NCBI RefSeq assembly: GCF_005877905.1
Contig: NZ_SWDV01000004.1
Span: 248,001 to 312,000, forward strand
Reading direction: 5' to 3'
Length of the DNA: 64,000 nt
DNA from: Pseudomonas nicosulfuronedens
Lineage (GTDB): Bacteria > Pseudomonadota > Gammaproteobacteria > Pseudomonadales > Pseudomonadaceae
The notes under the pieces were generated by a model, which was not told the origin of the DNA, ran no database searches, and saw only the letters and a list, made by a program, of their open reading frames with translations. Numbering within the stretch: position 1 is the stretch's first letter; every line of letters begins with the position of its first letter. A program made the translations under genes and the position numbers. Positions 25,369 to 35,691 of the stretch are shown one piece after another.

Positions 25369-27033
25369 ATGCCCCAGGCACTGGATGCTTATGACTACCT
25401 GATCGTCGGCGCGGGCCCTGCCGGCTGCCTGCTGGCCAATCGTCTGTCCGCCGACCCTGCCAACCGTGTGCTGCTGCTCGAAGCGGGCGGCCCGGACAAC
25501 TATCCCTGGATCCACATTCCCGTCGGCTACCTCTATTGCATCGGCAACCCGCGCACCGACTGGTGCTTCGACACCGAGCAGGTGCCGGGCCTGAACGGCC
25601 GCGCCATCAAGTACCCGCGCGGACGCACCCTCGGCGGCTGTTCCTCGATCAACGGCATGATCTACATGCGTGGCCAGGCGCTGGACTATGACGGTTGGGC
25701 GGCCGAGGGCAACTCTGGCTGGGGCTGGAACGACCTGCTGCCGCTGTTCATGAAGATGGAGGACCACTTCGGCGGGTCGAGTGAGCTGCATGGCGCGGGC
25801 GGCGAATGGCGGGTGGAGAAGCAGCGGCTGTCGTGGGCGATCCTCGATGCCTTCCGCGAGGCGGCGGCGCAGTCCGGTGTGCGTCCGGTGGAGGACTTCA
25901 ACGGCGGCGACAACGAAGGCTGCGGCTACTTCCAGGTCAACCAGCGTTCCGGTGTGCGCTGGAATGCGTCGAAGGCCTTCCTGCGGCCCATCGCCAACCG
26001 ACCCAATCTCACCGTGCTGACGAACGTCGAGGCCCTGCGCGTGCTGCTCGAGAACGGCCGCGCCGCCGGGCTGGAAGTGAACTGGCAGGGCGCGCGGCGC
26101 GAGTTGCGTGCTCGGCGTGAAGTGATTCTCTGCGCCGGGGCGATCAACACGCCGGTGCTGCTGCAACGCTCCGGCATCGGCCCACGTGACCTGCTGGAGA
26201 AGCATGGTATCGGCGTGCGCCATGAGCTTGCCGGCGTGGGCGGCAACCTGCAGGACCATCTGCAACTGCGCCTGATCTACCGCATGAATGGCGCGCCGTC
26301 GCTGAACCAGATCGCCTCGACGCTGTGGGGCAAGATGGGCATGGGCCTGGAGTACCTGCTCAAGCGCAGCGGCCCGCTGTCCATGGCGCCAAGCCAACTG
26401 GGCGCGTTCGCCAAGTCCGACCCGAACCAGCGCTCGGCCAATCTCGAGTACCACGTGCAGCCGCTGTCGCTGGAGCGTTTCGGCGAGCCGCTGCATAGCT
26501 TCCCGGCGTTCACCGCTTCGGTGTGCGACCTGCGTCCATTGAGCCGTGGCACGGTCACGCTGCGCTCGCTGGACCCGCGCGACAAGCCGGTGATCCAGCC
26601 CAACTACCTGAGCCACCCGCAGGACCTGCGCGTGGCCGCCGATGCCATCCGCCTGACCCGCCGTATCGCCGCGGCTCCCGCCCTGGCGCGTTTCAATCCG
26701 GTCGAGTTCAAGCCGGGCCCGGATTACCAGAGCGAGGAAGACCTGCAGCGCGCCGCCGCCGAGATCGGCACCACCATCTTCCACCCGGCCGGCACCTGCC
26801 GCATGGGGCAGGGCGAGGGTGCGGTGGTGGACAGCCAGTTGCGCGTCCACGGCATTCCTGGCCTGCGCATTGCCGATGCCTCGATCATGCCCAGCCTGAC
26901 CTCCGGCAACAGTTGCTCGCCGGTGCTGGTGATCGCAGAAAAGGCCGCACAGATGATTTTGAGCGAACCCGCGCGCGGCGCGGAGGTCATCCCTTCCAGT
27001 GGGCGCACACAGGAGGAAGCTCCGGTGGCGTGA
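25369..27033 (+). CDS. GMC-family FAD oxidoreductase (choline/alcohol dehydrogenase-like)
   Basis: A 554-residue enzyme. The N-terminal FAD fold is YLIVGAGPAGCLLANRLSAD with EAGG at the ribose site. The first GMC signature is GRTLGGCSSINGMIYMRGQ, the second GAINTPVLLQRSGIGP. The active-site His is in IFHPAGTCRMG, and the second residue of the pair is Asn in SGNSCSPVLVIAEKAA. These enzymes oxidise alcohols, choline or sugars. The substrate is not evident. GAGG precedes the ATG. The gene probably shares its pathway with the downstream transporter, separated by 230 bp and a family A repeat. Confidence 0.87.
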   Translation: MPQALDAYDYLIVGAGPAGCLLANRLSADPANRVLLLEAGGPDNYPWIHIPVGYLYCIGNPRTDWCFDTEQVPGLNGRAIKYPRGRTLGGCSSINGMIYMRGQALDYDGWAAEGNSGWGWNDLLPLFMKMEDHFGGSSELHGAGGEWRVEKQRLSWAILDAFREAAAQSGVRPVEDFNGGDNEGCGYFQVNQRSGVRWNASKAFLRPIANRPNLTVLTNVEALRVLLENGRAAGLEVNWQGARRELRARREVILCAGAINTPVLLQRSGIGPRDLLEKHGIGVRHELAGVGGNLQDHLQLRLIYRMNGAPSLNQIASTLWGKMGMGLEYLLKRSGPLSMAPSQLGAFAKSDPNQRSANLEYHVQPLSLERFGEPLHSFPAFTASVCDLRPLSRGTVTLRSLDPRDKPVIQPNYLSHPQDLRVAADAIRLTRRIAAAPALARFNPVEFKPGPDYQSEEDLQRAAAEIGTTIFHPAGTCRMGQGEGAVVDSQLRVHGIPGLRIADASIMPSLTSGNSCSPVLVIAEKAAQMILSEPARGAEVIPSSGRTQEEAPVA

Positions 27034-27060
27034 GGCTTACAGCGGAAAACCGCCCGCTTC

Positions 27061-27142
27061 GTAGGATGGGTGGAGCGCAGCGATACCCATGCGGTAGCTG
27101 CGCAGTCATCGATGGGTATCGCTGCGCTCCACGCCATCCTAC
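27061..27142. repeat. Family A palindromic repeat, copy 3
   Basis: GTAGGATGGGTGGAGCGCAG at the left, GCGCTCCACGCCATCCTAC at the right. It follows the GMC stop by 27 bp. Confidence 0.85.
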
Positions 27143-27263
27143 GGATTTGATGTACAGAGACGCTCCTACAAAGAGCTGAAAAAACGGTATCGCGCGGTGT
27201 GACAACCGCGGCAGTCGAGGCTGACAAAAACAAGAGCCCCCAGAAGGGGCAGGAGAGCCCGTA

Positions 27264-28886
27264 ATGACCGAAGCAGCACAGTCCAGCCCATACCAGGGGC
27301 AGGTGACGTCCCGCCGCGATGAGCGCAAGGTGATCTTCGCCTCGTCGCTCGGCACGGTGTTCGAGTGGTACGACTTCTTCCTCTACGGCTCGCTGGCAGC
27401 GATCATCGCCAAGCATTTCTTCGCCGGGGTCAACGACACCACCGCCTTCATCTTCGCCCTGCTGGCGTTCGCCGCCGGCTTCCTCGTCCGACCGTTCGGC
27501 GCGCTGGTGTTCGGCCGACTGGGCGACATGATCGGGCGCAAGTACACCTTCCTCGTCACCATCCTGCTGATGGGGCTGTCGACCTTCGCGGTGGGCCTGT
27601 TGCCGGCCTACGCCACCATTGGTGTGGCGGCGCCGATCATCCTCATCGTGCTGCGGCTGCTGCAGGGCCTGGCACTGGGCGGTGAGTACGGCGGCGCTGC
27701 AATCTACGTGGCCGAGCACGCGCCGGACCACAAACGCGGCGCCTACACCAGCTGGATCCAGTGCACCGCCACCGGCGGCCTGCTGCTCTCTCTGGTGGTG
27801 ATCTGGGGCTGCCGCCAGATCACCGGGCCCGAGTTCGAAACCTGGGGCTGGCGCCTGCCATTCCTGATCTCCATCGTGCTGCTGGGCATCTCCACCTGGA
27901 TTCGCCTGTCCATGCACGAGTCGCCAGCCTTCCTGAAGATGAAGGCCGAGGGCAAGGTGAGCAAGTCGCCGCTCAAGGAGTCGTTCACCAACTGGAGCAA
28001 CCTGAAGATCGTCCTGATCGCGCTGTTCAGCATCAACGCCGGCCAGGCGGTGACCTTCTACGCGGCGCAGTTCTACGTGATGTTCTTCCTCACCCAGGTG
28101 TTGAAGGTCGACCCGGCGCTGTCCAACGGACTGTTGATCATCTCCCTGGTGATCGGCGCGCCGCTGTTCGTGATCATGGGCTGGCTGTCGGACAAGGTCG
28201 GGCGCAAGCCAGTGCTGATCACCGGTCTGCTGCTGGCCACGGTGCTGTACTTCCCGCTGTTCAAGGCGCTGACCCATTACGCCAACCCGCAGATCGACGC
28301 GGCCTCGCGCCAGGCGCCGGTGACGGTGATGGCGGACCCGGCGACTTGTACCTTCCAGTTCGACCCGGTGGGCAAGGCCAAATTCGACAGCGCCTGCGAC
28401 AAGGCCAAGACCCTACTGGTGAAGGGCGGCGTGCCTTACAGCTCGGTGGCCGCGCCGGCCGGCAGCGAGTTGGTGGTGACCGTGGGCGAGAAGCGCATCG
28501 AGGGCTTCGACGCCGCCGCGCTGGGCGCTGCCGTGAAGGACGCCGGTTACCCGACCGTGGCCGACTCCTCGCTGGTGAACCGGCCGATGGTGGTGGCGAT
28601 CATCGTCGCGCTGATCTTCATCGCCACCTGCTGTTACGGCCCGCTGGCGGCGCTGATGGTCGAGCTGTTCCCGACGCGCATCCGCTACACCTCGCTGTCG
28701 CTGCCGTACCACATCGGCAACGGCTGGTTCGGCGGCTTGCTGCCGACCATCTCGTTCGCGCTGGTGGTGTACACCGGCAACATCTTCTACGGCCTTTGGT
28801 ACCCGGTGCTGATCACGGCGATGAGCCTGGTCTGCTCGCTGCTGTTCCTGAAGGAGACCAAGGACAATGATATTCACGCCGACTGA
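27264..28886 (+). CDS. MHS-family MFS transporter with a periplasmic loop insertion
   Basis: A 540-residue transporter of the metabolite:H+ symporter type: EWYDFFLYGSLAAIIAKHFF in helix 1, RPFGALVFGRLGDMIGRKYT in the first cytoplasmic loop, GGEYGGAAIYVAEHAP, and GWLSDKVGRKP in the half-repeat loop. Between predicted helices 9 and 10 (about residues 337-434) there is a soluble segment of about 95 residues with two Cys (CTFQFDPVG...SACDK), making the protein longer than most MHS members (about 430-450). AGGAG precedes the ATG. The substrate is probably an organic acid or a compound linked to the GMC enzyme. Confidence 0.85.
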   Translation: MTEAAQSSPYQGQVTSRRDERKVIFASSLGTVFEWYDFFLYGSLAAIIAKHFFAGVNDTTAFIFALLAFAAGFLVRPFGALVFGRLGDMIGRKYTFLVTILLMGLSTFAVGLLPAYATIGVAAPIILIVLRLLQGLALGGEYGGAAIYVAEHAPDHKRGAYTSWIQCTATGGLLLSLVVIWGCRQITGPEFETWGWRLPFLISIVLLGISTWIRLSMHESPAFLKMKAEGKVSKSPLKESFTNWSNLKIVLIALFSINAGQAVTFYAAQFYVMFFLTQVLKVDPALSNGLLIISLVIGAPLFVIMGWLSDKVGRKPVLITGLLLATVLYFPLFKALTHYANPQIDAASRQAPVTVMADPATCTFQFDPVGKAKFDSACDKAKTLLVKGGVPYSSVAAPAGSELVVTVGEKRIEGFDAAALGAAVKDAGYPTVADSSLVNRPMVVAIIVALIFIATCCYGPLAALMVELFPTRIRYTSLSLPYHIGNGWFGGLLPTISFALVVYTGNIFYGLWYPVLITAMSLVCSLLFLKETKDNDIHAD

Positions 28887-28903
28887 CGGCGCAAGGTGGA
28901 GAG

Positions 28904-28932
28904 AAGGGCGCCATTGGGCGCCCTTTTGCTTT
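28904..28932 (+). terminator. Intrinsic terminator after the MFS gene
   Basis: AAGGGCGCC pairs exactly with GGCGCCCTT around a 4-base loop, followed by TTTGCTTTT. Confidence 0.85.
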
Positions 28933-29033
28933 TACTGGCGGAATCCGGGCTCGCCTGGCGGCCGGCGCTGGAATACCCTTGCGCTATTGCCTGGCGCGCC
29001 TTGCGCCGAACCCATCGCGGAGAGTCATCGAAC

Positions 29034-29318
29034 ATGAAACAGGAAATCGCCACCGTGACCGTCAGCGCCGAGCATTGGGGCCGCGAGACTGAAGCGGTGG
29101 ACAATGCCCGCGTAACGGTGAGCCTGAGCGCGCCGGAAGAGGGTGTGATCGAGGTGAGCTTCAAGGGCCAACTGGATGCGCCGGAAGAGCCGACCCACGT
29201 CTGTGTGACGCTGGAGAACGGGCTTTCCTATTACGGCGAGATCAAGGATGGCGAGGCGAATGAAGAAGGTGGGTCGATTCGTTTCGAGGGCGAACTGATC
29301 GATCTGGAAGGGTTCTGA
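29034..29318 (+). CDS. Small acidic hypothetical protein
   Basis: A 94-residue protein with alternating beta-strand character (VSLSAPEEGVIEVSFKGQLD, GGSIRFEGELIDLEGF) and many Asp and Glu. It has no signal peptide. GGAGA precedes the ATG. A 46-codon upstream extension overlaps the MFS terminator and is rejected. It is followed by a strong terminator, so it is probably monocistronic. Function unknown. Confidence 0.6.
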   Translation: MKQEIATVTVSAEHWGRETEAVDNARVTVSLSAPEEGVIEVSFKGQLDAPEEPTHVCVTLENGLSYYGEIKDGEANEEGGSIRFEGELIDLEGF

Positions 29319-29362
29319 CTCCTCCGGAGACCGCGGGCCCAGACCTGCAAAAAAGCCCGTCC

Positions 29363-29397
29363 AATGAAAAACCGGCCACAGGGGCCGGTTTTTCATT
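29363..29397. terminator. Bidirectional intrinsic terminator
   Basis: AATGAAAAACCGGCC at 29363-29377 pairs with GGCCGGTTTTTCATT at 29383-29397. A and T runs within the stem serve both directions, between the converging gene at 29034 and lipoprotein gene at 29413. Confidence 0.85.
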
Positions 29398-29412
29398 GCC
29401 TGCGGATATCCC

Positions 29413-29802
29413 TCACTGCTGCGGGAGCATCCCCTCGATGCGTTTGGCGAAGGCATTGGCCAGCGGGCCGTCGGCGAGCAGCAGCAGGTAGTCGTGCTCG
29501 GATTTGGCCGCCGGGGCGATCTGGTATTTCAGGGTGCCCGAGGCCACCTGGCCGACTACCGGTACGGTCAGGGTGCCGACGCATTCCAGGACGCCGCTGT
29601 CCGGGTCCTTTTCGATGATCGCCACATCTTTCAGCTCGGCTTTGCTCAACGCGTCGGACTGCGCGGACAGCGCGCCGGACAGGAAGATCTTCACCAGCTG
29701 GTTCTTCACGTCGTCCGAACCGCAGACCTTGGCTTCGTTGCCTCCGCAGGCGCTCAACAGCGCGGCGGCGGCCAGCACGGCCGACAATTTCAACAGTTTC
29801 AT
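29413..29802 (-). CDS. Small lipoprotein
   Basis: A 129-residue protein. MKLLKLSAVLAAAALLSACG is a lipoprotein signal with lipobox LSAC. The mature part has two further Cys (AKVCGSDD and VLECVGTL), probably a disulfide, and a strand-rich middle (LTVPVVGQVASGTLKYQIAP). AGGGTGG precedes the ATG. It resembles small envelope lipoproteins of unknown role. Confidence 0.7.
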   Translation of the reverse strand: MKLLKLSAVLAAAALLSACGGNEAKVCGSDDVKNQLVKIFLSGALSAQSDALSKAELKDVAIIEKDPDSGVLECVGTLTVPVVGQVASGTLKYQIAPAAKSEHDYLLLLADGPLANAFAKRIEGMLPQQ

Positions 29803-29920
29803 CTATCCACCCTGTGGCGTTCCATGATGGCCATTGGATAGGAAAAGGCCGGAAAAATTCCCCGTCGCCCCCTCCAGTTTCGTTACTCAGTTGGCGAAAC
29901 GGGAGAAGGACTGCTGGTCG

Positions 29921-31543
29921 TCAGACCACGAAGCGCGCCACCATCCCGTTCAGGTCCACGGCCAGGCGCGACAGCTCCTGGCTCGCTGCGCTGGTCTGGG
30001 TGGCGCCGGCAGAGGTCTGGGTCGCCAGGTCGCGGATGTTCAGCAGGTTGCGGTCCACCTCGCGGGCGACCTGGGCCTGCTCCTCGGTGGCGCTGGCGAT
30101 CACCAGGTTGCGCTCGTTGATCAGCGACATGCGCTCCAGGATCACCACCAGCGAAGCGCCGGCCTCGCCGGTGCGACTGACAGTACGCTCGGCGTGGGCG
30201 GTGCTGCTGAGCAACGCGGCGACGGTGCGGTCGCTGCCGTTCTGGATGGCCGAGACCAGCTCTTCGATCTCGCGGGTCGAGCTCTGGGTGCGCTGGGCCA
30301 GCGAGCGCACCTCGTCGGCGACCACGGCGAAGCCTCGCCCGGCCTCGCCAGCGCGGGCCGCCTCGATGGCGGCATTGAGCGCCAGCAGGTTGGTCTGCTC
30401 GGCGACGCTGCGGATGACTTCCAGCACCTTGCCGATGTCCTGTGCCTGGTTCGCCAGCACTTCTGCCTGCTGCGACGCCTGGCCCACTTCGCCGGCCAGG
30501 GTGCCGATGGCGCTGGAGGTTTCGTCCACCCGCTCGCTGCCGCTACGTGCGGCGTCGATGGCCTCGCGGGAAGCGGCGGAGGTGGAGGCGGCGTTGCTGG
30601 CCACTTCCTCCACGGCGCTGGTCATCTGGTTGACGGCGGTGGCGGCCATTTCGATCTGGTCGCTCTGTTGTTGCAGCGCGCGGCTGCTTTCCTCCATGAC
30701 GCTGTGCATTTCCTCGGCGGCCGAGGCCAGCTGGCTGGCCGAGTTGCCAATGCCACGGATGGTTTCGCGCAGGCTGTTCTGCATGTCCGACAGGGCGTTG
30801 AGCAACTGCGCCGGCTCGTCACGGCCCTCTACGGTGAAACGCTGGCTGAGGTCGCCGCTGGCGATGGTCCGGGCTACGCGCACGGCCTGGTTGAGCGGCA
30901 CGACGATACTGCGGGTGAGTTGCCAGGCCAGCAGCAGGGTGAGGCCGATGCTCAGTAGCAGGATGGCGCCGACTACCAGCCGGCCACTCTGGTATTGCTC
31001 CACGGCGCGGTCGGCGGCAGCGGCGGCGCCGTTGCGGTTGAGGTCGATCAGGGCGGTGAGGCGCTTGTTCAGCTCCGCGCCCTGCTGGGCGATGTTGCCG
31101 TTGAGGATGTGCAGCGCGCCTTCGTTGTCATCCTGGCGGACCTTCTCCAATAGCTGGTCAACGTAACCAAGGTAGCCGTCCAGCGCCTGGCGTAGCTCAT
31201 CGGTGTGCTGCTGCTCCTCCGCACTGAGGATCAGCCGGCGGTAGTCGGCAAGCACCTTGTCCTTGTCCTGCCGCGCTTCGGCGATCAGCTCCAGGCTGTG
31301 CTGGCGGGTGGCACTGTCATGGTTGACCAGCAGGCGCATGGATTCCAGGCGGATGCGGGCGATGTCTCCCGACAGCTGGTTCATGTGGTTGATGCTCAGC
31401 AGCCAGTTGCTGTCGATTTCTTCTGAAGCGGCGCGCAAGGTCGAGAGCTTGTACAGCGAGAACAAGCCGAGAAACACCAGGAGCAGGCCCATGGCGGCGA
31501 AACCCAGGGACGCGCGGCGACCAATACTCATGCTTCTGAACAT
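29921..31543 (-). CDS. Methyl-accepting chemotaxis protein, 4HB type
   Basis: A 540-residue transmembrane receptor. Helix 1 is at residues 10-31, a periplasmic four-helix bundle follows to about 185, and helix 2 ([20 protein letters not shown]) leads into HAMP ([20 protein letters not shown]). The cytoplasmic rod ends at the tip [27 protein letters not shown] precedes the ATG. There is no C-terminal CheR-tether pentapeptide. It is next to but antiparallel to the wsp operon and is not part of it. The ligand is unknown. Confidence 0.88.
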   Translation of the reverse strand: MFRSMSIGRRASLGFAAMGLLLVFLGLFSLYKLSTLRAASEEIDSNWLLSINHMNQLSGDIARIRLESMRLLVNHDSATRQHSLELIAEARQDKDKVLADYRRLILSAEEQQHTDELRQALDGYLGYVDQLLEKVRQDDNEGALHILNGNIAQQGAELNKRLTALIDLNRNGAAAAADRAVEQYQSGRLVVGAILLLSIGLTLLLAWQLTRSIVVPLNQAVRVARTIASGDLSQRFTVEGRDEPAQLLNALSDMQNSLRETIRGIGNSASQLASAAEEMHSVMEESSRALQQQSDQIEMAATAVNQMTSAVEEVASNAASTSAASREAIDAARSGSERVDETSSAIGTLAGEVGQASQQAEVLANQAQDIGKVLEVIRSVAEQTNLLALNAAIEAARAGEAGRGFAVVADEVRSLAQRTQSSTREIEELVSAIQNGSDRTVAALLSSTAHAERTVSRTGEAGASLVVILERMSLINERNLVIASATEEQAQVAREVDRNLLNIRDLATQTSAGATQTSAASQELSRLAVDLNGMVARFVV

Positions 31544-31698
31544 CGTGAATTTCCCTTTTCTTCATCCATTGTGTTGGGGCCATGGCCCTGCCATGTGCAG
31601 TGATGGCGCGGTGATATTACTGGGCGCCATTTTTTCGCAGCAGTGGCAAAACAGGACTAGCAGACGAAAAACCTGTCCGCTTTCGGGGAGGGGATCGT

Positions 31699-32136
31699 TC
31701 AGACGAGCGTGAGCCAGGCCAGCACGACGTAGCGCCCGACCTTGGCCAGCGTGACCAGCAACAGGAAGCGCCACAACGGCTCGCGCATGACGCCGGCAAT
31801 CAGCGTCAGCGGGTCGCCGATCACCGGCGCCCAGCTCAGCAGCAACGACCAGCAGCCGAAGCGTCGGTAGTGGCGCTGGGCTTTTTCCAGCGCCGCATCG
31901 CTTACCGGGAACCAGCGTCTACCGTGCCAGCGCTCGATTCCGCGCCCTAGCAACCAGTTCACCAGCGAGCCGAGCACATTGCCCAGGCTGGCCGCCAGGA
32001 GCAGCGACCAAAGCGGGTACTGGCCGCCCAGCAGCAGGCCGACCAGCACGGCCTCCGATTGCAGGGGCAGCAAGGTGGCGGCGACGAAGGCGGAGAGGAA
32101 GAGACCGGCGTGGGCGGCGAGGGCGAGACTGAACAT
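31699..32136 (-). CDS. YqaA/DedA-like small inner membrane protein
   Basis: A 145-residue protein with four hydrophobic segments and the SNARE-associated/YqaA pattern: AATLLPLQSEAVLVGLLLGG, AASLGNVLGSLVNWLLGRGI, RFGCWSLLLSWAPVIGDPLT and GRYVVLAWL. The SE and GxxxG-type residues match the DedA superfamily, thought to move or flip lipid carriers. No Shine-Dalgarno site is evident upstream. Confidence 0.78.
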   Translation of the reverse strand: MFSLALAAHAGLFLSAFVAATLLPLQSEAVLVGLLLGGQYPLWSLLLAASLGNVLGSLVNWLLGRGIERWHGRRWFPVSDAALEKAQRHYRRFGCWSLLLSWAPVIGDPLTLIAGVMREPLWRFLLLVTLAKVGRYVVLAWLTLV

Positions 32137-32343
32137 CGGCTAGGAGGGAAAAGGTCTTGAAAAGGGGCGGTCAGAATGACAGGAACCGCCGTACTAAAAA
32201 TTTGGAATAAAGAGAGGAGCTTCAGACGTCTCCGGATACTATATGTCCTATCTTGCTGAGGATTTAGTAGGAATTTACATTCGCGCGATCACTCGCCCGA
32301 ATCCATCATCCGTCGGCACGCCACACATCTTCTGGGGAACGCT

Positions 32344-33963
32344 GTGAAGAACTGGACTCTACGCCAACGCATCCTGGCCAGCTTTGCCGTCGTCATCGCG
32401 ATCATGCTGCTGATGGTGGTGATTTCCTACACCCGTCTGCTGCGCGTGGAGGCCAGCACCAAGCGGGTCAGCGAAGACGCCATGCCGGGTACCTACGCCC
32501 TGACCACGGTGCGCTCGGCCTGGACCGACAGCATCCTGCTGACCCAGGTGACCATCGGGCTGAGCGACGGCAAGCCGCTGGACCAGGCACGCCGCCAGGA
32601 ATTCCGGGCCATCCACGACTCGCTGGTGGAGCGTATTGCGCTGTATGAGCGTACGGTCAACGACACTCGCGACAAGGAAATCCTGGCCCGCTTCAAGCAG
32701 CAGGTGCAGAGTTACGACGCGTTGCTGGCGCAGCTGTTGGACCTTTACGGGAATGACCGCGAAGCGGCCCGCAAGGTGTTGCTGGAGCGCCTGGAGCCGG
32801 ATTGGGAAACCGGCCGCAAGACGCTCAACGAACTGATTTCGCTGAACAAGGAAATCGCCGATGCGGCGGCCTCGGACATCGTCACCGAGGTGTCCACTGC
32901 CAAGGCGATCATGCTGATTTCCCTGCTGCTGGCTATCGTTGCCGCGGCAGTCTGTGGGCTGCTGCTGATGCGCGCCATCACCGAACCGGTCCGTCAGGTG
33001 GTGAAAGGCTTGCAAGTGATGGGCAGCGGTGATTTCACCACGCGTCTGGCCATGGAGCGCAACGACGAGTTCGCGGTGATCGAGACCGGCTTCAACGGCA
33101 TGGCCGAGGAGCTCAAGGGCCTGGTATCTCAGGCCCAGCGCTCGGCCATCCAGGTGACTACCTCGGTGACCGAGATCGCCGCTACGTCCAAGCAGCAACA
33201 GGCCACCGCCACCGAAACGGCCGCCACCACCACCGAGATCGGTGCGACCTCACGGGAAATCGCCGCCACCTCGCGTGACCTGGTGCGCACCATGACCGAG
33301 GTGTCCTCGGCCGCCGAACAGACATCCACCCTGGCTGGCTCCGGCCAGCTGGGCCTGGCGCGCATGGAAGAGACCATGCACCACGTGATGGGCGCCGCCG
33401 AACTGGTCAACGCCAAGCTGGCGATCCTCAACGAGCGTGCCGGCAATATCAATCAGGTGGTCACCACCATCGTCAAGGTGGCCGACCAGACCAACCTGCT
33501 GTCGCTCAATGCTGCCATCGAGGCGGAGAAGGCCGGCGAATATGGCCGTGGTTTCGCGGTGGTCGCCACCGAAGTGCGCCGCCTGGCCGACCAGACCGCC
33601 GTGGCCACCTACGACATCGAGCAGATGGTGCGCGAGATCCAGTCCGCCGTGTCCGCCGGCGTGATGGGCATGGACAAGTTCTCCGAGGAGGTGCGCCGCG
33701 GCATCTCGGAAGTCGGCCAGGTCGGCGAGCAGCTCTCGCAGATCATCCAGCAGGTGCAGGCGCTGGCGCCCCGCGTGCAGATGGTCAACGAAGGCATGCA
33801 GGCCCAGGCCACCGGCGCCGAGCAGATCAACCAGGCGCTGGTGCAGCTCGGCGAGGCCACCGGGCAGACCGTGGAATCCCTGCGCCAGGCCAGCTTCGCC
33901 ATCGACGAGCTGAACCTCGTGGCCAACGGACTGCGCAATGGCGTCTCCCGCTTCAAGGTCTGA
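32344..33963 (+). CDS. wspA: WspA, surface-sensing chemoreceptor
   Basis: A 539-residue receptor. Helix 1 is at about residues 10-30, a periplasmic bundle to about 185, helix 2 [24 protein letters not shown], then a rod with tip [20 protein letters not shown]. The GTG start is preceded by GGGGAA. It is first of seven tightly packed genes. WspA in P. aeruginosa is laterally distributed and responds to surface growth by activating the WspE kinase. Unlike flagellar receptors the coupled output is c-di-GMP synthesis by WspR. Confidence 0.92.
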   Translation: MKNWTLRQRILASFAVVIAIMLLMVVISYTRLLRVEASTKRVSEDAMPGTYALTTVRSAWTDSILLTQVTIGLSDGKPLDQARRQEFRAIHDSLVERIALYERTVNDTRDKEILARFKQQVQSYDALLAQLLDLYGNDREAARKVLLERLEPDWETGRKTLNELISLNKEIADAAASDIVTEVSTAKAIMLISLLLAIVAAAVCGLLLMRAITEPVRQVVKGLQVMGSGDFTTRLAMERNDEFAVIETGFNGMAEELKGLVSQAQRSAIQVTTSVTEIAATSKQQQATATETAATTTEIGATSREIAATSRDLVRTMTEVSSAAEQTSTLAGSGQLGLARMEETMHHVMGAAELVNAKLAILNERAGNINQVVTTIVKVADQTNLLSLNAAIEAEKAGEYGRGFAVVATEVRRLADQTAVATYDIEQMVREIQSAVSAGVMGMDKFSEEVRRGISEVGQVGEQLSQIIQQVQALAPRVQMVNEGMQAQATGAEQINQALVQLGEATGQTVESLRQASFAIDELNLVANGLRNGVSRFKV

Positions 33964-34450
33964 CGCCGCCGCGGCGGGCAGGCTGTACCTGCAGTTCCGC
34001 CTGGGTGGGGACCGCTATGCGCTGGATGTCCACGACGTCATCGAGGTGCTGCCGGTGCCTGCGCTCAAGCGTGTGCCGGAAGCACCGGCCTGGGTTGTCG
34101 GACTGTTCCCCCATCGCGGCGAGTTGCTGCCGGTGCTCGACCTGAGCCAACTGGCCTTCGGGTACAGCGCGCCGCGTCGCACCAGTACGCGCCTGGTGCT
34201 GGTGCGTTATCGCGCCAGGGGCGACGCTGTTGAACAGCGGCTCGGGCTGATCCTCGAGCAGGCGACCCACACCCTGCGCCGCGATCCGGCGGCCTTCCAC
34301 GACTACGAACTGGATAACGGCAGCGCCCGTTACCTGGGCCCCGTGCTGGAGGACGAGCAAGGGTTGCTGCAGCGCGTGGGTGTCGATCAGTTGCTCAGTG
34401 ACGAGGCCCGCGCGCGCCTGCTGCGTGATGCAGGAGAGGCGTCGGCATGA
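33938..34450 (+). CDS. wspB: WspB, CheW-like adaptor
   Basis: A 170-residue CheW-domain protein ([20 protein letters not shown], then [20 protein letters not shown]). It couples WspA to WspE. It starts inside the last codons of wspA (26-bp overlap in another frame), with ACGGA nine bases before the ATG, so it is translationally coupled. The length equals that recalled for PAO1 WspB. Confidence 0.88.
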   Translation: MASPASRSDAAAAGRLYLQFRLGGDRYALDVHDVIEVLPVPALKRVPEAPAWVVGLFPHRGELLPVLDLSQLAFGYSAPRRTSTRLVLVRYRARGDAVEQRLGLILEQATHTLRRDPAAFHDYELDNGSARYLGPVLEDEQGLLQRVGVDQLLSDEARARLLRDAGEASA

Positions 34451-35691
34451 GCGATCCGCGTTTCGCCCAGTTGCTCAAGGAGCGCATCGGACTGGATGCC
34501 GAGTCGGTCGGCGAAGCCGTGATCGAGCGCGCTGTGCACCAGCGCATCAACAAGGTCAGCGGCGGCAGTGCCGAGCACTACTGGATGCTCCTGCAGGGTT
34601 CCGCCGAGGAAGTGCAGGCGCTGATCGAGGCGGTGATCGTCCCGGAGACCTGGTTCTTCCGATATCCCGAATCCTTCGGCGCGCTGGCCGACCTCGCGTC
34701 CCGGCGCGTGCTGGAACTGGCCGGCTCCCGGCCGCTGCGTATTCTCAGCCTGCCGTGCTCCACCGGCGAGGAACCGTACTCCATCGTCATGGCGCTACTG
34801 GACGCCGGTCTCGCGCCGTCTGCGTTCCAGGTGGATGCGTTGGACGTCAGCCGCGCGGTGCTGGAGCGGGCCGAGGAGGGGCGCTACGGGCGCAACTCGT
34901 TCCGCGGCTCCAATCTGGCATTCCGTGACCGTTACTTCCGCGCCGACGGCAACGATTTCCAATTGGCCGAGGCCGTGCGCCACAAGGTTCGCTTCCGCGT
35001 CGGCAACCTGCTGGCACCGGGCTTGCTGGCCGGCGAGGCGCCCTATGACTACGTGTTCTGCCGCAACCTGCTGATCTACTTCGACCGCCCGACCCAGGAG
35101 CAGGTGGTGGATGTGCTGCACCGTCTGGCGCGACCCGATGGCGTGCTGTTCATCGGCCCCGCTGAAGCCAGCCTGATGTCGCGCATCGGCCTGCGCCCGC
35201 TGGGTGTGCCGCAGTCCTTCGCCTTCCCACGGCAGGGCGCCGATCCAGTTCCTCGCACAGCGCCGCTGAACTGGACTGCCCCGGCGCCGATTCCGCGTCC
35301 GGCTCCGCCCAAGCCCGCGCCGGCACGTCCGCGTCCGGTCGCCAAGCCTGAGCAGTCTGAGCAGCCGATGCCCTTGTCTGCCGATAAGGCGCTGGCGGAG
35401 ATCGCCCGGTTGGCCAATTCCGGCCAGGCCGATGAAGCGCGCCAGCGCTGCGAGGCGCTGCTGACCAAGCAGGGTCCGAACGCCGAAGCCTTCTACTGGC
35501 TCGGCCTGCTGGCCGACGCCCAGGGGCAAGGCAGCGAGGCCCAGGCGTTCTACCGCAAGGCGCTGTATCTGCAACCCGATCACCAGGAAAGCCTGCAACA
35601 TCTGGCCGCGCTGCTCGCGGCCCAGGGCGACATGGCCGGCGCCCGTCGCTTGCAGGAGCGCGCCGCGCGAGGAGTGAAGCGCAATGGTTGA
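34447..35691 (+). CDS. wspC: WspC, CheR-type receptor methyltransferase with TPR tail
   Basis: A 414-residue protein. The N-terminal helical and SAM-binding CheR domains contain VPETWFFRYPESFGAL, RILSLPCSTGEEPYSIVMAL and YDYVFCRNLLIYFDRP. A Pro-rich linker (about residues 270-305) leads to a C-terminal TPR segment (AEAFYWLGLLADAQGQGSEA, YRKALYLQPDHQES). It methylates WspA. Its ATG overlaps the wspB stop (ATGA). Confidence 0.9.
   Translation: MSDPRFAQLLKERIGLDAESVGEAVIERAVHQRINKVSGGSAEHYWMLLQGSAEEVQALIEAVIVPETWFFRYPESFGALADLASRRVLELAGSRPLRILSLPCSTGEEPYSIVMALLDAGLAPSAFQVDALDVSRAVLERAEEGRYGRNSFRGSNLAFRDRYFRADGNDFQLAEAVRHKVRFRVGNLLAPGLLAGEAPYDYVFCRNLLIYFDRPTQEQVVDVLHRLARPDGVLFIGPAEASLMSRIGLRPLGVPQSFAFPRQGADPVPRTAPLNWTAPAPIPRPAPPKPAPARPRPVAKPEQSEQPMPLSADKALAEIARLANSGQADEARQRCEALLTKQGPNAEAFYWLGLLADAQGQGSEAQAFYRKALYLQPDHQESLQHLAALLAAQGDMAGARRLQERAARGVKRNG

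Noticed and set aside
25228-26850. 540-codon minus-strand frame opposite the GMC gene
   Set aside because: An antisense shadow; it also runs into the divergent promoter and the LysR start.
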